14,327 bases of DNA, from assembly GCA_964538565.1 (NCBI GenBank), contig CAZIGW010000251.1, positions 1 through 14,327 of the forward strand. The letters are read 5' to 3'. Position 1 is the stretch's first letter; the number at the start of each line of letters is the position of its first letter. Origin of the DNA: CAYVBN01 sp964538565. Lineage in GTDB: Bacteria; Pseudomonadota; Alphaproteobacteria; Rhizobiales; Xanthobacteraceae. The translations under genes and the position numbers were made by a program. Under the pieces are notes generated by a model. It was not told the origin of the DNA, searched no databases, and saw only the letters and a program-made list of their open reading frames with translations. Positions 1 through 8,411 of this stretch are shown here, one piece after another.

Positions 1-815
<815 letters not shown>

Positions 816-823
816 CGCGATCG

Positions 824-3091
824 TCAGAGCGTAAGGCCCTCGGCCTCGGCGAACTTGGTCAGATGCTCGCGGATCGAAGATCCGGCGCCGGGCTTCTCGA
901 GCAGATTGCACACGAGATCGCGCGCCTTGCCGGCGTCGAGCTCGAGCAGCATCGCCTTGACCGGCCCCACCGCGGAGGGCGCGAGCGAAAGCGAACGGTA
1001 GCCGAGCGCAACGAGCGCGAGGGCGCCGATCGGCTTCGACGCGAGCTCGCCGCACAAGGTCACCGCCTTGCCGTGCGCGCGACCCTTGTCGACGATGTCC
1101 CTGAGCGCCCGCAGCACGGGCACGGAGAGCTGATCGAAACGGTCGGCGACGCGCGGATTGCCGCGATCGACGGCATAGAGGAACTGCATGAGATCGTTCG
1201 ACCCGACGGAGAGGAAATCGACGCGCTCGAGCAGATCGTCGAGCTGGTAGAGGAGCGAGGGAACCTCCACCATCGTGCCGATCTCGACCCGCTCCGGCAG
1301 CTTGTGGCCGTGCCGCCGCAGATGCGTCAGTTCCCGTTCCACGAGCTCCTTGGCGGCATCGAACTCGTGCACCGCCGCGATCATCGGGAACATCAGCTTG
1401 AGCGCCCGTCCGGCCGCCGCCCGCAGCAGCGCCCGCACCTGGCTGCGCAGCAGCGCGGGGCGATCGAGCCCCAGCCGGATGGCGCGCCAGCCGAGCGCCG
1501 GGTTCTCCTCCTCGATGTTGCGCATGTAGGGCAGCACCTTGTCGCCGCCGATGTCGAGGGTGCGGAACGTCACCGGCCGGCTGCCGGCGGCGTCGAGCAC
1601 CGACCGGTAGAGCGCGAGCTGCTCGCTCATGCGCGGCAGCGAGGGCGCCACCATGAACTGCAGCTCGGTGCGGAACAGGCCGATACCGGCGGCGCCCGTG
1701 TCGGCGATATGCGGCAGGTCGACGAGCAGCCCGGCGTTGATCATCAGCGTCACGTGCTCGCCGTCGCGGGTGACGCAGGGCCGGTCGCGCAGCGCGAGGT
1801 ACTGGAGCTGCCGGCGGGCGCGCAGCCGCACGCGCTCGGCGTAGGCCGCCTGCAGGTCGACGGAGGGTCGGATATGGACGTCGCCCGAGAGGCCGTCGAC
1901 GATGATGGCGTCGCCCGGATCGACGATGCCGACCGCGTTGGGGATCTCGCCGACGGCGGCGATGCCGAGTGCGCGCGCCACGATGGCGACATGCGAGGTC
2001 GGTCCGCCTTCCTCCAGCACCAGCCCGCGCAGCCGCTTGCTGTCATAGTCGAGCAGCGCCGCGGGGCCCATGGACCGGGCGACCACGATGGCGTTCTCCG
2101 GCAGCCGTTCGCGCTGCGGGGCATGATCGTAGCCGAGCAGCTGCCGCAGCAGCCGGTTGGCGAGATCGTCGAGGTCGTGCAGGCGCTCGCGCAGATAGGG
2201 ATCGGTCTGGCGCAGCATGCGGGCGCGCGTGTCCGACTGCACGCGTTCGACGGCCGCCTCGGCGGTGAGGCCGGTCATCACCGCTTCCTCGAGCTTGTGC
2301 AGCCAGCCGACGTCGTAGGCGAACATCCGGTAGGCTTCGAGCACGTCGCGGTGCTCGCCGCCGTCCGCCATGTCGCCGCGCTCCAGCATGAGATCGAGAT
2401 CGGCGCGCAGCGTGTTGATGGCCGACTTGAGGCGCTCCCGCTCCTTCTGCACGTCGTCGGCGATGAAGTTGGTGACGACGACGCGCGGCTCGTGCAGCAC
2501 GACGTGGCCGAGCGCGATGCCCTCGTTGAGGGCGGTGCCGGCGATGTGCAGCGGACGGCGCGCGGCGGGCTCGGCGCCCGGGCGGGCGAGCGCGGAGAGT
2601 TCGCCCGAGGCGATCATCTCGGCGAGCACCATCGAGGTCGTCTGCAGCGCCTCGACTTCCTCTTCCGAATAGGTGCGGCGGGCGCGGTTCTGGACGACCA
2701 GGACGCCGAGCGTGTTGCCGGCGCGCAGGATCGGCACGCCGAGGAACGAGTGGTAGATCTCGTCGCCCGTTTCCGGCCGGTATGAGAACGCCGGGTGCGC
2801 CTGGGCGTCCGACAGGTTGATGGGGTTGGCTTCGCTGGCCACGAGGCCGACGAGGCCCTCGTCGGTGCCGAGCACGGTCAGGTGGACGGCCTGCCGGTTG
2901 AGGCCTTCGGTCGCGTAAAGCTCGAGGGTGCCGTCCACGCGCAGCACGTAGACGGAGCACACCTCCGCCACCATGTTGGCGGCGATCAGCACGACGATCT
3001 TGTCGAGGCGTTCCTGCGCGCTGACCGGCTCCGCCATCACCTCGCGAAGTCGGCGCAACAGCACGCGCGGACCGCCGAGCGCGCCACGCAT
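824..3091 (-). CDS. ptsP: Phosphoenolpyruvate-protein phosphotransferase of the nitrogen PTS (enzyme I-Ntr)
   Basis: The cytoplasmic first enzyme of the PTS-Ntr relay. It autophosphorylates from PEP and passes phosphate to NPr (PtsO) and then EIIA-Ntr (PtsN), linking nitrogen and carbon status to regulation. The 755 residues show an N-terminal GAF sensor domain (about 20-165), which separates PtsP from sugar enzyme I, then the PEP-utiliser N-terminal region, the phosphohistidine loop GGPTSHVAIVARA (active His367), and a C-terminal PEP-binding barrel with VEVPS, FLSVGSNDLMQF and TLCGELA (catalytic Cys680). I chose ATG 3091-3089 because an AAGGA ribosome site lies 9 bases upstream and homologues begin near MRxALGGPRVLLRRLREVM; the frame is open to an ATG at 3151, which would add 20 unlikely residues. 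It follows lysC after 173 bases and is directly followed by prfA. In known members the GAF domain responds to glutamine; that is not shown here. Confidence 0.95.
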   Translation of the reverse strand: MRGALGGPRVLLRRLREVMAEPVSAQERLDKIVVLIAANMVAEVCSVYVLRVDGTLELYATEGLNRQAVHLTVLGTDEGLVGLVASEANPINLSDAQAHPAFSYRPETGDEIYHSFLGVPILRAGNTLGVLVVQNRARRTYSEEEVEALQTTSMVLAEMIASGELSALARPGAEPAARRPLHIAGTALNEGIALGHVVLHEPRVVVTNFIADDVQKERERLKSAINTLRADLDLMLERGDMADGGEHRDVLEAYRMFAYDVGWLHKLEEAVMTGLTAEAAVERVQSDTRARMLRQTDPYLRERLHDLDDLANRLLRQLLGYDHAPQRERLPENAIVVARSMGPAALLDYDSKRLRGLVLEEGGPTSHVAIVARALGIAAVGEIPNAVGIVDPGDAIIVDGLSGDVHIRPSVDLQAAYAERVRLRARRQLQYLALRDRPCVTRDGEHVTLMINAGLLVDLPHIADTGAAGIGLFRTELQFMVAPSLPRMSEQLALYRSVLDAAGSRPVTFRTLDIGGDKVLPYMRNIEEENPALGWRAIRLGLDRPALLRSQVRALLRAAAGRALKLMFPMIAAVHEFDAAKELVERELTHLRRHGHKLPERVEIGTMVEVPSLLYQLDDLLERVDFLSVGSNDLMQFLYAVDRGNPRVADRFDQLSVPVLRALRDIVDKGRAHGKAVTLCGELASKPIGALALVALGYRSLSLAPSAVGPVKAMLLELDAGKARDLVCNLLEKPGAGSSIREHLTKFAEAEGLTL

Positions 3092-3127
3092 CGCGTGAGG
3101 TCCTTCGGGCGGCATCCTGAAGCCCCG

Positions 3128-3149
3128 GAGCCGTCCGCGGCCCCGGCTC
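3128..3149 (-). other. Perfect inverted repeat in the ptsP leader
   Basis: GAGCCG and CGGCTC arms (6 bp) flank a 10-base loop, 37 bases upstream of the chosen ptsP start and downstream of the predicted promoter. No T-run follows on either strand, so it is not a convincing terminator. It could form a hairpin in the ptsP leader RNA, or arise by chance in GC-rich DNA. Confidence 0.25.
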
Positions 3150-3207
3150 ACCTAAGAAAAGAGAACATGCCCGGGGCCCGGATGCCCGTGGCGAGTATCC
3201 GGTACGG

Positions 3208-3236
3208 CTATAGCGAAAGGACGCCGCGCACCGCAA
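3208..3236 (-). promoter_or_regulatory. Candidate promoter for ptsP-prfA
   Basis: Reading the minus strand, TTGCGG (3236-3231) and CTATAG (3213-3208) are separated by 17 bases. This is a plausible sigma-70-type pair in the lysC-ptsP gap, with a predicted leader of about 110 bases. It would let ptsP be transcribed apart from lysC. The match is moderate, and readthrough from lysC is also possible. Confidence 0.35.
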
Positions 3237-3264
3237 GGGACAGACATGTTGCGGCGCGCCATGC

Positions 3265-4518
3265 TCAGCTCTTGTCGAGCCCGTAAAGGGAATGGAGCGT
3301 GCGCACGGCGAGCTCCGTAAAGGCCGCGTCTATCAGCAGGGAAAATTTGATCTCCGAAGTGGTAATCGCGCGGATGTTGATGCCCCGCTCGGCGAGCGCC
3401 CGGAATGCCTGGGCGGCCACGCCCGCATGGCTGCGCATGCCGATGCCAATGACCGAGACCTTGGCGACGTCGTTGGCGCCGTCGAGCCGGCCGTAGCCGA
3501 TCGGTCCCTTGGCCTTGGCGATCGTGTCCTTGGCGCGTTCGAAATCCGCGGCCGGAACCGTGAAGGTGATGTCCGTGGTCGCGCCGTCGGCCGAGACGTT
3601 CTGCACGATCATGTCGACGTTGATGTTGGCCTCGGCGAGCGGGCCGAATATCGCGGCGGCGACACCCGGCTTGTCCTGCACCCGCCGGATCGAGATCTGC
3701 GCCTCGTCCTTGGAGAAGGCGATGCCGGTCACCACTTGCTGCTCCACGATCTCCTCCTCGTTGCAGATGAGCGTTCCGGGCGGGGTGGCGTGCGGATCGA
3801 TCTCCTGCGGATCCTCGAAGCTCGAGCGCACGAAGATGCGGACGTTGTGCACCATGCCGAGCTCGACCGAGCGCACCTGCATCACCTTGGCGCCCAGCGA
3901 GGCGAGCTCCAGCATCTCCTCGAACGCGACCTTGTCGAGGCGCCGCGCCTTGGGGACCACGCGCGGATCGGTGGTGTAGACGCCGTCCACGTCGGTGTAG
4001 ATGTCGCAGCGGTCGGCTTGCACCGCGGCCGCGACCGCGACCGCGGATGTATCCGAACCGCCGCGGCCGAGCGTGGTGATTCGCCCGGTTTCCCTGTGTA
4101 CCCCCTGGAAGCCGGCGATCACCGCCACTTCGTGGCGCTCCTTGAAGCGCTTGATCAGCTCGCCGCCGTCGATATCGACGATGCGCGCGGCGGCATGGGC
4201 GTTGCTGGTGTAGATCGGCAGCTGCCATCCCTGCCAGGACCGCGCCGCGATGCCGAGATCCTGCAGCACGATCGCCAGCAGGCCGGCCGTCACCTGCTCG
4301 CCGGACGCCACGACGGCGTCGTATTCGCGGGCATCGTGCAGGACAGCCGCCTCGCGGCACCACTCGACCAGCCGGTTGGTGGTGCCGGCCATGGCCGAGA
4401 CCACCACGGCGACCTCGTGGCCGGCATCGACTTCGCGTTTGACGTGGCGTGCGACGTTGCGGATGCGGTCGATGTCGGCGACGGACGTTCCGCCGAATTT
4501 CATCACGAGGCGCGCCAT
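3265..4518 (-). CDS. lysC: Aspartate kinase (aspartokinase)
   Basis: Phosphorylates L-aspartate with ATP, the first step toward lysine, threonine, methionine, isoleucine and diaminopimelate. The 417 residues fit the short, monofunctional, feedback-regulated class. Seen: the N-terminal KFGGTSV substrate/ATP motif, GFQGV, the GRGGSDTSAVAVAAA loop, YTDVDGVYTTDPR, and two C-terminal ACT domains (about 265-340 and 345-417). The first ACT domain carries NINVDMIVQNVS and TTDITFTVP, the region where lysine and threonine bind in the Corynebacterium/Bacillus-type enzymes. Feedback inhibition is therefore likely by homology. ATG 4518-4516 is preceded by GGAAGG 4 bases away; the frame stays open further upstream (to 4800), but those codons read through the promoter region and do not resemble the family. 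It diverges from ubiG and is followed by ptsP on the same strand. Confidence 0.97.
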   Translation of the reverse strand: MARLVMKFGGTSVADIDRIRNVARHVKREVDAGHEVAVVVSAMAGTTNRLVEWCREAAVLHDAREYDAVVASGEQVTAGLLAIVLQDLGIAARSWQGWQLPIYTSNAHAAARIVDIDGGELIKRFKERHEVAVIAGFQGVHRETGRITTLGRGGSDTSAVAVAAAVQADRCDIYTDVDGVYTTDPRVVPKARRLDKVAFEEMLELASLGAKVMQVRSVELGMVHNVRIFVRSSFEDPQEIDPHATPPGTLICNEEEIVEQQVVTGIAFSKDEAQISIRRVQDKPGVAAAIFGPLAEANINVDMIVQNVSADGATTDITFTVPAADFERAKDTIAKAKGPIGYGRLDGANDVAKVSVIGIGMRSHAGVAAQAFRALAERGINIRAITTSEIKFSLLIDAAFTELAVRTLHSLYGLDKS

Positions 4519-4549
4519 GGACCTTCCCGGTGGAAACGCGCCGGCCCCG

Positions 4550-4574
4550 CTTTTGCGAGCCCCGGCGGCAAAAG
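4550..4574. promoter_or_regulatory. 7-bp inverted repeat at the start of the lysC transcript (candidate operator or leader hairpin)
   Basis: CTTTTGC (4550-4556) and GCAAAAG (4568-4574) form a perfect inverted repeat with an 11-base spacer. It lies just downstream of the predicted lysC -10 box, so it would overlap the transcription start or form a hairpin at the 5' end of the lysC mRNA. Unlike most palindromes here it contains A/T runs in a GC-rich setting, which makes chance less likely. No regulator is identified. Confidence 0.35.
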
Positions 4575-4581
4575 GCGCGTA

Positions 4582-4610
4582 TACATACTGGCGGGGTTCC
4601 CCGGCTGCAA
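4582..4610 (-). promoter_or_regulatory. Predicted lysC promoter
   Basis: On the minus strand TTGCAG (4610-4605) and TATGTA (4587-4582) are 17 bases apart, a good sigma-70-like pair. Expected transcription start is near 4575, giving a leader of about 57 bases. The spacer contains the symmetric GGGGAACCCC. The TATACATA block also resembles a -10 box on the plus strand, so the divergent ubiG promoter may overlap, but I find no matching -35 for it. Confidence 0.5.
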
Positions 4611-4675
4611 CCGCGGCGGCCGTGCCGGCCGGCCGGGGCGCCGGGACCCCGCGAAAGGTTAATGGAGTTGCATGG

Positions 4676-5434
4676 ATGGCCGCAGATCGATCCCGCGCGT
4701 CCGCCTCGACGGTCGACGAGGCCGAGGTCGCCCGCTTCTCACGGCTCGCCGCCGAGTGGTGGGATCCGCGCGGCGGCATGGCGATGCTGCACAAGTTCAA
4801 CCCGGTGCGGCTCGGCTATATCCGCGACGAGGCCTGCCGGCACTTCGATCGCGACCCCAAACGGATCGACTGCCTGAGCGGGCTGCGCATGCTCGACATC
4901 GGCTGTGGCGGCGGCATCCTCTCCGAGCCGCTCGCCCGGCTCGGGGCCTCGATGGTCGGCGCCGACCCCTCCGAGTCGAACATCGAGGCGGCCAGGCTGC
5001 ACGCGGCGCAAAGCGGCCTTGCGATCGACTACCGGGCAACGACCGCGGAAGACCTCGCCGAGGCCGGCGAGCAGTTCGACGTCGTGCTCGCCATGGAGGT
5101 GGTGGAGCACGTCGCCGATCTCACCCTGTTCGTGCGGCTCGCCGCCGGCATGGTGAAGCCGGGCGGCCTGATGGTGGCGGCGACGCTCAACCGCACCCTC
5201 AAGAGCTTCGCGCTCGCCATCGTGGGGGCGGAATACGTCCTGCGCTGGCTGCCGCGCGGCACCCACCAGTGGGAGAAGTTCGTCACGCCCAACGAGCTCG
5301 AGATCGCCATTGAACGCGGCGGGCTGCGGGTGACCGACGAGCAGGGGGTCATCTACAACCTGTTCGCCGACCGCTGGCAGTTGTCGCGCGACATGGACGT
5401 GAACTACATGCTGCTGGCGGAGAGGCCACCGTAG
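4676..5434 (+). CDS. ubiG: Ubiquinone biosynthesis O-methyltransferase
   Basis: SAM-dependent methyltransferase that performs both O-methylations of the ubiquinone head group (the 2-polyprenyl-6-hydroxyphenol and 3-demethylubiquinol steps) at the inner membrane. The 252 residues match the family length. Seen: the N-terminal signature FSRLAAEWWDPRGGMAMLHKFNPVRL (residues 21-46), SAM motif I LDIGCGGG (73-80), GADPSESNIEAARLHA, AMEVVEHV, and the UbiG-typical GAEYVLRWLPRGTHQWEKFVTPNEL membrane/substrate region. ATG 4676 has GGAG 8 bases upstream; the frame is open further upstream, but those codons cross the lysC promoter and lack UbiG similarity. It diverges from lysC over 157 bases. The transporter gene follows 84 bases later and may share the transcript. 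Confidence 0.97.
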   Translation: MAADRSRASASTVDEAEVARFSRLAAEWWDPRGGMAMLHKFNPVRLGYIRDEACRHFDRDPKRIDCLSGLRMLDIGCGGGILSEPLARLGASMVGADPSESNIEAARLHAAQSGLAIDYRATTAEDLAEAGEQFDVVLAMEVVEHVADLTLFVRLAAGMVKPGGLMVAATLNRTLKSFALAIVGAEYVLRWLPRGTHQWEKFVTPNELEIAIERGGLRVTDEQGVIYNLFADRWQLSRDMDVNYMLLAERPP

Positions 5435-5518
5435 GCCAGGCTTCTCCGTCGCGCCGCTGTCCCCTCCGGGCTTGGCGCGTGCTCGCAGGCTGATCGCGCA
5501 CCGGGTTGGAGACACGGA

Positions 5519-6418
5519 ATGCTGGGAAGCTGGTTGTGGGCGGTGTTCACCGTGATCGCCGCCGGCGCCCAGACCGTCCGCAACGCCGCGCAGCGCGAGC
5601 TGACCGCGAGCCTCGGCACCGTCGGGGCGACCCACGTGCGCTTCCTGTTCGGCTTTCCGTTCGCGCTCGCGTTCCTGGGCCTCGTGGCGCTGCTCGCCGA
5701 CGCCAGCCTGCCGTCGCCGCCGATGCGGTTCTGGCCCTGGGTCGTCGACGGCGCCGCCGCGCAGATCGCCGCGACCGCGCTCATGCTCGCCGCCATGGGC
5801 GAGCGCTCGTTCGTGGTGACGATCGCGTACATCAAGACCGAACCGGTGCAGGTCGCCGTTTTCGGCCTCGTGTTCCTTGGCGACGGGCTCACGCTGCCGA
5901 TGGCGCTTGCGATCCTGATCGCGACCGTCGGCGTGGTGGTCGTTTCGGTGAAGTTCGAACGCAAGGCGGGAAGCGGAGGAATGCGCCCGACGCTGCTCGG
6001 TCTTGCGGCCGGCGCCATGTTCGCGCTGTCGGCGGTGGGCTTCCGCGGCGCGATCCTGGCCCTGCACCAACCCAGCTACGTGATGGCCGCGACGTTCACG
6101 CTGGTGATCGGATTGCTGATGCAGTCGGCCGCGCTCACGCTCTATCTCGCGCTGCGCGACCGCGCGGTCCTCGTCGAGATCTTTCGCGCCTGGCGTCCCT
6201 CGATCTTCGCCGGCTTCATGGGTGCGCTCGCCTCGCAGTTCTGGTTTCTCGCCTTTGCGCTGGCGACTGCAGCGAGCGTGCGCACGCTGGCGCTCGTCGA
6301 AGTGCTGTTCGCGCAGGCGATCTCGCGCTTCGCCTTTCACCAGCCGGTCTCGGCGCGCGAAGGTCTCGGCATCGTGCTGATCGTGATCGGGGTGGGACTG
6401 CTGGTGTGGGCGTATTAG
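5519..6418 (+). CDS. EamA/DMT-family inner-membrane transporter
   Basis: A 299-residue, highly hydrophobic protein with about ten predicted membrane helices arranged as two EamA-type halves (about 1-140 and 150-299). This is the architecture of the drug/metabolite transporter superfamily, which exports or imports small metabolites. The first half contains the conserved end of an EamA repeat (IKTEPVQVAVFGLVFLGDGLTLPMALAILIATVGVVVVS); the second half ends similarly (LALVEVLFAQAISRFAFHQPVSAREGLGIVLIVIGVGLLVWAY). ATG 5519 has GGAGA 6 bases upstream. The substrate cannot be told from sequence. It lies 84 bases after ubiG with no obvious terminator between. The final TAG overlaps the first bases of a dispersed repeat, so the C-terminus may have been set by repeat insertion. 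Confidence 0.9.
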   Translation: MLGSWLWAVFTVIAAGAQTVRNAAQRELTASLGTVGATHVRFLFGFPFALAFLGLVALLADASLPSPPMRFWPWVVDGAAAQIAATALMLAAMGERSFVVTIAYIKTEPVQVAVFGLVFLGDGLTLPMALAILIATVGVVVVSVKFERKAGSGGMRPTLLGLAAGAMFALSAVGFRGAILALHQPSYVMAATFTLVIGLLMQSAALTLYLALRDRAVLVEIFRAWRPSIFAGFMGALASQFWFLAFALATAASVRTLALVEVLFAQAISRFAFHQPVSAREGLGIVLIVIGVGLLVWAY

Positions 6419-6512
6419 AGCATTTTCGGGCGAAGCAAGTATCGTTTCGCGTGAAGAAGACGCGCGTCAAGGCAAGAACCTGGAGCGCCGGCTTTGATTC
6501 CATTGAAGCCGG
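6417..6512. repeat. Dispersed Hyphomicrobiales-type intergenic repeat with terminal hairpin
   Basis: The segment opens with AGAGCATTTTCGGGCGAAG and continues through TTTCGCGTGAAGAAGACGCG. It resembles an intergenic repeat I recall as common in Bradyrhizobium/Rhodopseudomonas-type genomes; no search was possible. It ends in a hairpin with CCGGCTT (6488-6494) and AAGCCGG (6506-6512) arms. It sits between two convergent genes and could also end transcription there, though no T-run follows the stem. Its first bases overlap the transporter stop codon. Confidence 0.6.
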
Positions 6513-6621
6513 AAGCCTTTGGAGCGCGCCTTTGAGGACTCAAGCCGGAGCCCATCTTGCCCGAGGCGCTCTCTTCACGGAATCGGCGCCCACATCACTT
6601 GAGAACGCGGAAGGGATACGT

Positions 6622-6641
6622 GCGCGCCCAGGCGGGCGTGC
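6622..6641 (-). terminator. Hairpin just downstream of the DUF1178 gene
   Basis: Eight base pairs (one G-T) form between 6622-6629 and 6634-6641 with a 4-base loop, 3 bases past the DUF1178 stop on the minus strand. It is well placed to end transcription of the grxC-amidase-DUF1178 unit. It lacks a proper T-run, so it may be only a 3'-end stabilising stem. Confidence 0.4.
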
Positions 6642-6644
6642 GCC

Positions 6645-7121
6645 TCAGTTGCGCTCCTCGGGCAGCACCGGAAGGGGATGAAACTCGATGCCTTCCTCGT
6701 GCAGCGCCTTGGCATCATCCGGGGAGGCTTCGCCGTAGATCGAACGGTGCTCGATCTCGCCGTAGTGCATCTTGCGCGCCTCTTCGGGGAATCGTGGCCC
6801 CACGTATTCGGCGTTCTTGATCAGGTGGTCGCGCAGCTTCTTGAGCTGGGCGCGGAATTCCTGTTCCGCCGGGGAGATCATGGTGATCGGAGCGGCGGCG
6901 TTGGGAGCCGCGAGGCCTCCCGCGTCCGGCATCGTAATGGCGCGCGTGCGCTCGGAGGAGCGAGCGAGATTTGGCGCCATGATGGACTTTTCCACCTCGG
7001 TCGAGCCGCAGGTCGGGCAGACCACGAGGCCGCGGGCCGCCTGCTTGTCGTAGGCGGCCGAGCTCTGGAACCAGCTCTCGAAGGCATGGCCATTCTCGCA
7101 GGCCAGTGCGTAACGGATCAT
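6645..7121 (-). CDS. DUF1178 family protein of unknown function
   Basis: A 158-residue cytoplasmic protein matching the DUF1178 family in length and N-terminus (MIRYALACENGHAFESWFQSS). Cys8 and His12 (CENGH) and Cys35/Cys38 (CPTC) could form a small zinc site, by inference from spacing. The middle (about 55-85) is low in conserved residues. The C-terminal half has the family-typical RDHLIKNAEYVGPRFPEEARKMHYGEIEHRSIYGEAS and ends LPVLPEERN. The ATG overlaps the amidase stop by 4 bases (ATGA), a strong sign of translational coupling, and confirms the start although the frame stays open upstream. No biochemical function is established for the family as far as I know. The partnership with the amidase and glutaredoxin suggests a role in thiol or amide metabolism, but this is inference. 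Confidence 0.88.
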   Translation of the reverse strand: MIRYALACENGHAFESWFQSSAAYDKQAARGLVVCPTCGSTEVEKSIMAPNLARSSERTRAITMPDAGGLAAPNAAAPITMISPAEQEFRAQLKKLRDHLIKNAEYVGPRFPEEARKMHYGEIEHRSIYGEASPDDAKALHEEGIEFHPLPVLPEERN

Positions 7122-8005
7122 GTCTGCTCCTGCACGACGCGGAAATGGGCGAGTTCCGCCATCGGTTCCAGCAATTCGAAGCGGCGTCCGTGCTGGAGTG
7201 AGGGAATGCGCGCCCGGGCGGTTGCGACCTCCGCCGGATCGACGTCGGCAATCAGGACGCCCGGTTCGCTGCCGCCCTCCGCAAGCACGCGGCCCCACGG
7301 ATCCACCACCAGCGAGTGCCCATAGGTTTCGCGCCCGTCCTCGTGCTTGCCGCCCTGCGCCGCCGCGAACACGAAACAGCCGTTCTCGATCGCGCGCGCG
7401 CGGACAAGCACATGCCAATGCGCCTCTCCGGTCTGCCGCGTGAAGGAGGACGGAATGGCGAGAAAGGACGCGCCGGCTTCCGCCAGCGCGCGATAGAGCG
7501 CGGGAAACCGCAGATCGTAGCACACCGTCAGCCCGAGCCGGCCCCACGGCAGGTCGGCGACGACCGCCAATTCGCCGGCGCGGAAGCTGCGCGACTCGCG
7601 ATAGCTTTCTCCGTTCGCGAGATCGACATCGAACATGTGGATCTTGTCGTAGCGGGCGACGATCTCGCCCCTCGGATCGAGCAGGTACGAGCGGTTCACC
7701 GCCTTGTCGCGCGACACGCGCAGGCCGAGCGAGCCGATGTGCAGCCAGACTTCGAGCTGCCGCGCCAGGGCGCGCAGCGCCGCGAGGCTCGGATCGGTCT
7801 CCTCCTCATGCAGGGCCGCGAACAGGCTCTCGCGCCGCAGATCGAGGATATTGGTCATTTCCGGCGTGAGCACGTAGTCGGCGCCGCCCGCCTTCGCCTC
7901 GGTGATCAGCCTGGCGGCGGTGTCGATGTTGGCGGCCGGCGTGCGCCCCGAGCGCATCTGCACGAGGCCGACGCGAAACGCCGAGTTCTTGGCCGCCTCC
8001 GTCAT
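7118..8005 (-). CDS. Carbon-nitrogen hydrolase, probable deaminated-glutathione amidase (Nit1-like)
   Basis: A 295-residue nitrilase-superfamily amidase. The catalytic triad is visible: Glu49 (LTPEMTN), Lys121 (YDKIHMFDV) and Cys162 (VCYDLRFPALYR). KIHMFDVD followed by GESYRES, together with SFTRQTGEAHWHVLVRARAIEN and GHSLVVDPWGRV, is the pattern of the Nit1/NIT branch. In yeast, mammals and E. coli (YbeM) this branch hydrolyses deaminated glutathione, a side product of transaminases; omega-amidase (Nit2-like) is the alternative. ATG 8005-8003 has GAGGA 9 bases upstream. It follows grxC after 72 bases and overlaps the DUF1178 start by 4 bases. Being next to a glutaredoxin gene supports a glutathione-related substrate, but sequence alone does not prove it. 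Confidence 0.85.
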   Translation of the reverse strand: MTEAAKNSAFRVGLVQMRSGRTPAANIDTAARLITEAKAGGADYVLTPEMTNILDLRRESLFAALHEEETDPSLAALRALARQLEVWLHIGSLGLRVSRDKAVNRSYLLDPRGEIVARYDKIHMFDVDLANGESYRESRSFRAGELAVVADLPWGRLGLTVCYDLRFPALYRALAEAGASFLAIPSSFTRQTGEAHWHVLVRARAIENGCFVFAAAQGGKHEDGRETYGHSLVVDPWGRVLAEGGSEPGVLIADVDPAEVATARARIPSLQHGRRFELLEPMAELAHFRVVQEQT

Positions 8006-8077
8006 CGTGGTTCATCCTCGTGCCCGAGCATCGTTCCCAGAGCGGGGGCCAGGTTTCCCAAGAAAGCCATGCCCGCT

Positions 8078-8335
8078 TCAGGGACCCAGCAGCGGGTCGA
8101 GCTTGCCGGCCTGGTCGAGGGCATGGAGGTCATCGTAGCCGCCGACGTGCACCGTCCCGATGAAAATCTGCGGAACCGTCATGCGGCCGTTCGCCCGTTC
8201 GATCATCTGGGCGCGGCGATCGCGGTCGCCCGCCACGTTGATTTCGGAGAAGGGCACGCCTTTCCGGCGCAGCAGCTCTTTTGCTGCGGTGCAATACGGA
8301 CAGTAGGGGGTTGTATAGACCTCGACCGGGGCCAT
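8078..8335 (-). CDS. grxC: Glutaredoxin 3
   Basis: An 85-residue dithiol glutaredoxin that reduces disulfides and protein-glutathione mixed disulfides using glutathione in the cytoplasm. The active site is CPYC (Cys12, Cys15). The cis-proline loop TVPQIFIG (52-59) and the glutathione-binding GGYDDL (64-69) are all present, and the length matches bacterial GrxC. ATG 8335-8333 has AAAGG 8 bases upstream. It lies between comF (47-base gap) and the carbon-nitrogen hydrolase on the same strand. A candidate promoter overlaps the last codons of comF, so grxC and the two genes after it can probably be expressed apart from comF. Confidence 0.95.
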   Translation of the reverse strand: MAPVEVYTTPYCPYCTAAKELLRRKGVPFSEINVAGDRDRRAQMIERANGRMTVPQIFIGTVHVGGYDDLHALDQAGKLDPLLGP

Positions 8336-8381
8336 GGACCGAACCTTTCGCGCCTATCGCGGGCCGCAATCGCTTTGACAC

Positions 8382-8411
8382 ACTATATGGGGGTGTTGGC
8401 ATTCCCGACAA
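8382..8411 (-). promoter_or_regulatory. Predicted promoter for grxC and downstream genes
   Basis: On the minus strand TTGTCG (8411-8406) and TATAGT (8387-8382) are 18 bases apart; the -10 differs from TATAAT at one base. It overlaps the last comF codons and its stop, and would give a leader of about 40 bases before grxC. Confidence 0.45.

Noticed and set aside
3292..4662. 456-codon open frame on the plus strand opposite lysC
   Set aside because: Antisense shadow of lysC, with low-complexity Arg/Gly/Asp composition and no family resemblance.
4739..6340. 533-codon open frame on the minus strand across ubiG and the transporter
   Set aside because: It runs antisense through two clear genes and the gap between them, with repetitive Arg/Glu/His composition.
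5506..6681. 391-codon plus-strand frame overlapping the transporter
   Set aside because: It is a +1-type shadow of the EamA gene, extremely Arg-rich, and continues through the repeat into the antisense of DUF1178.
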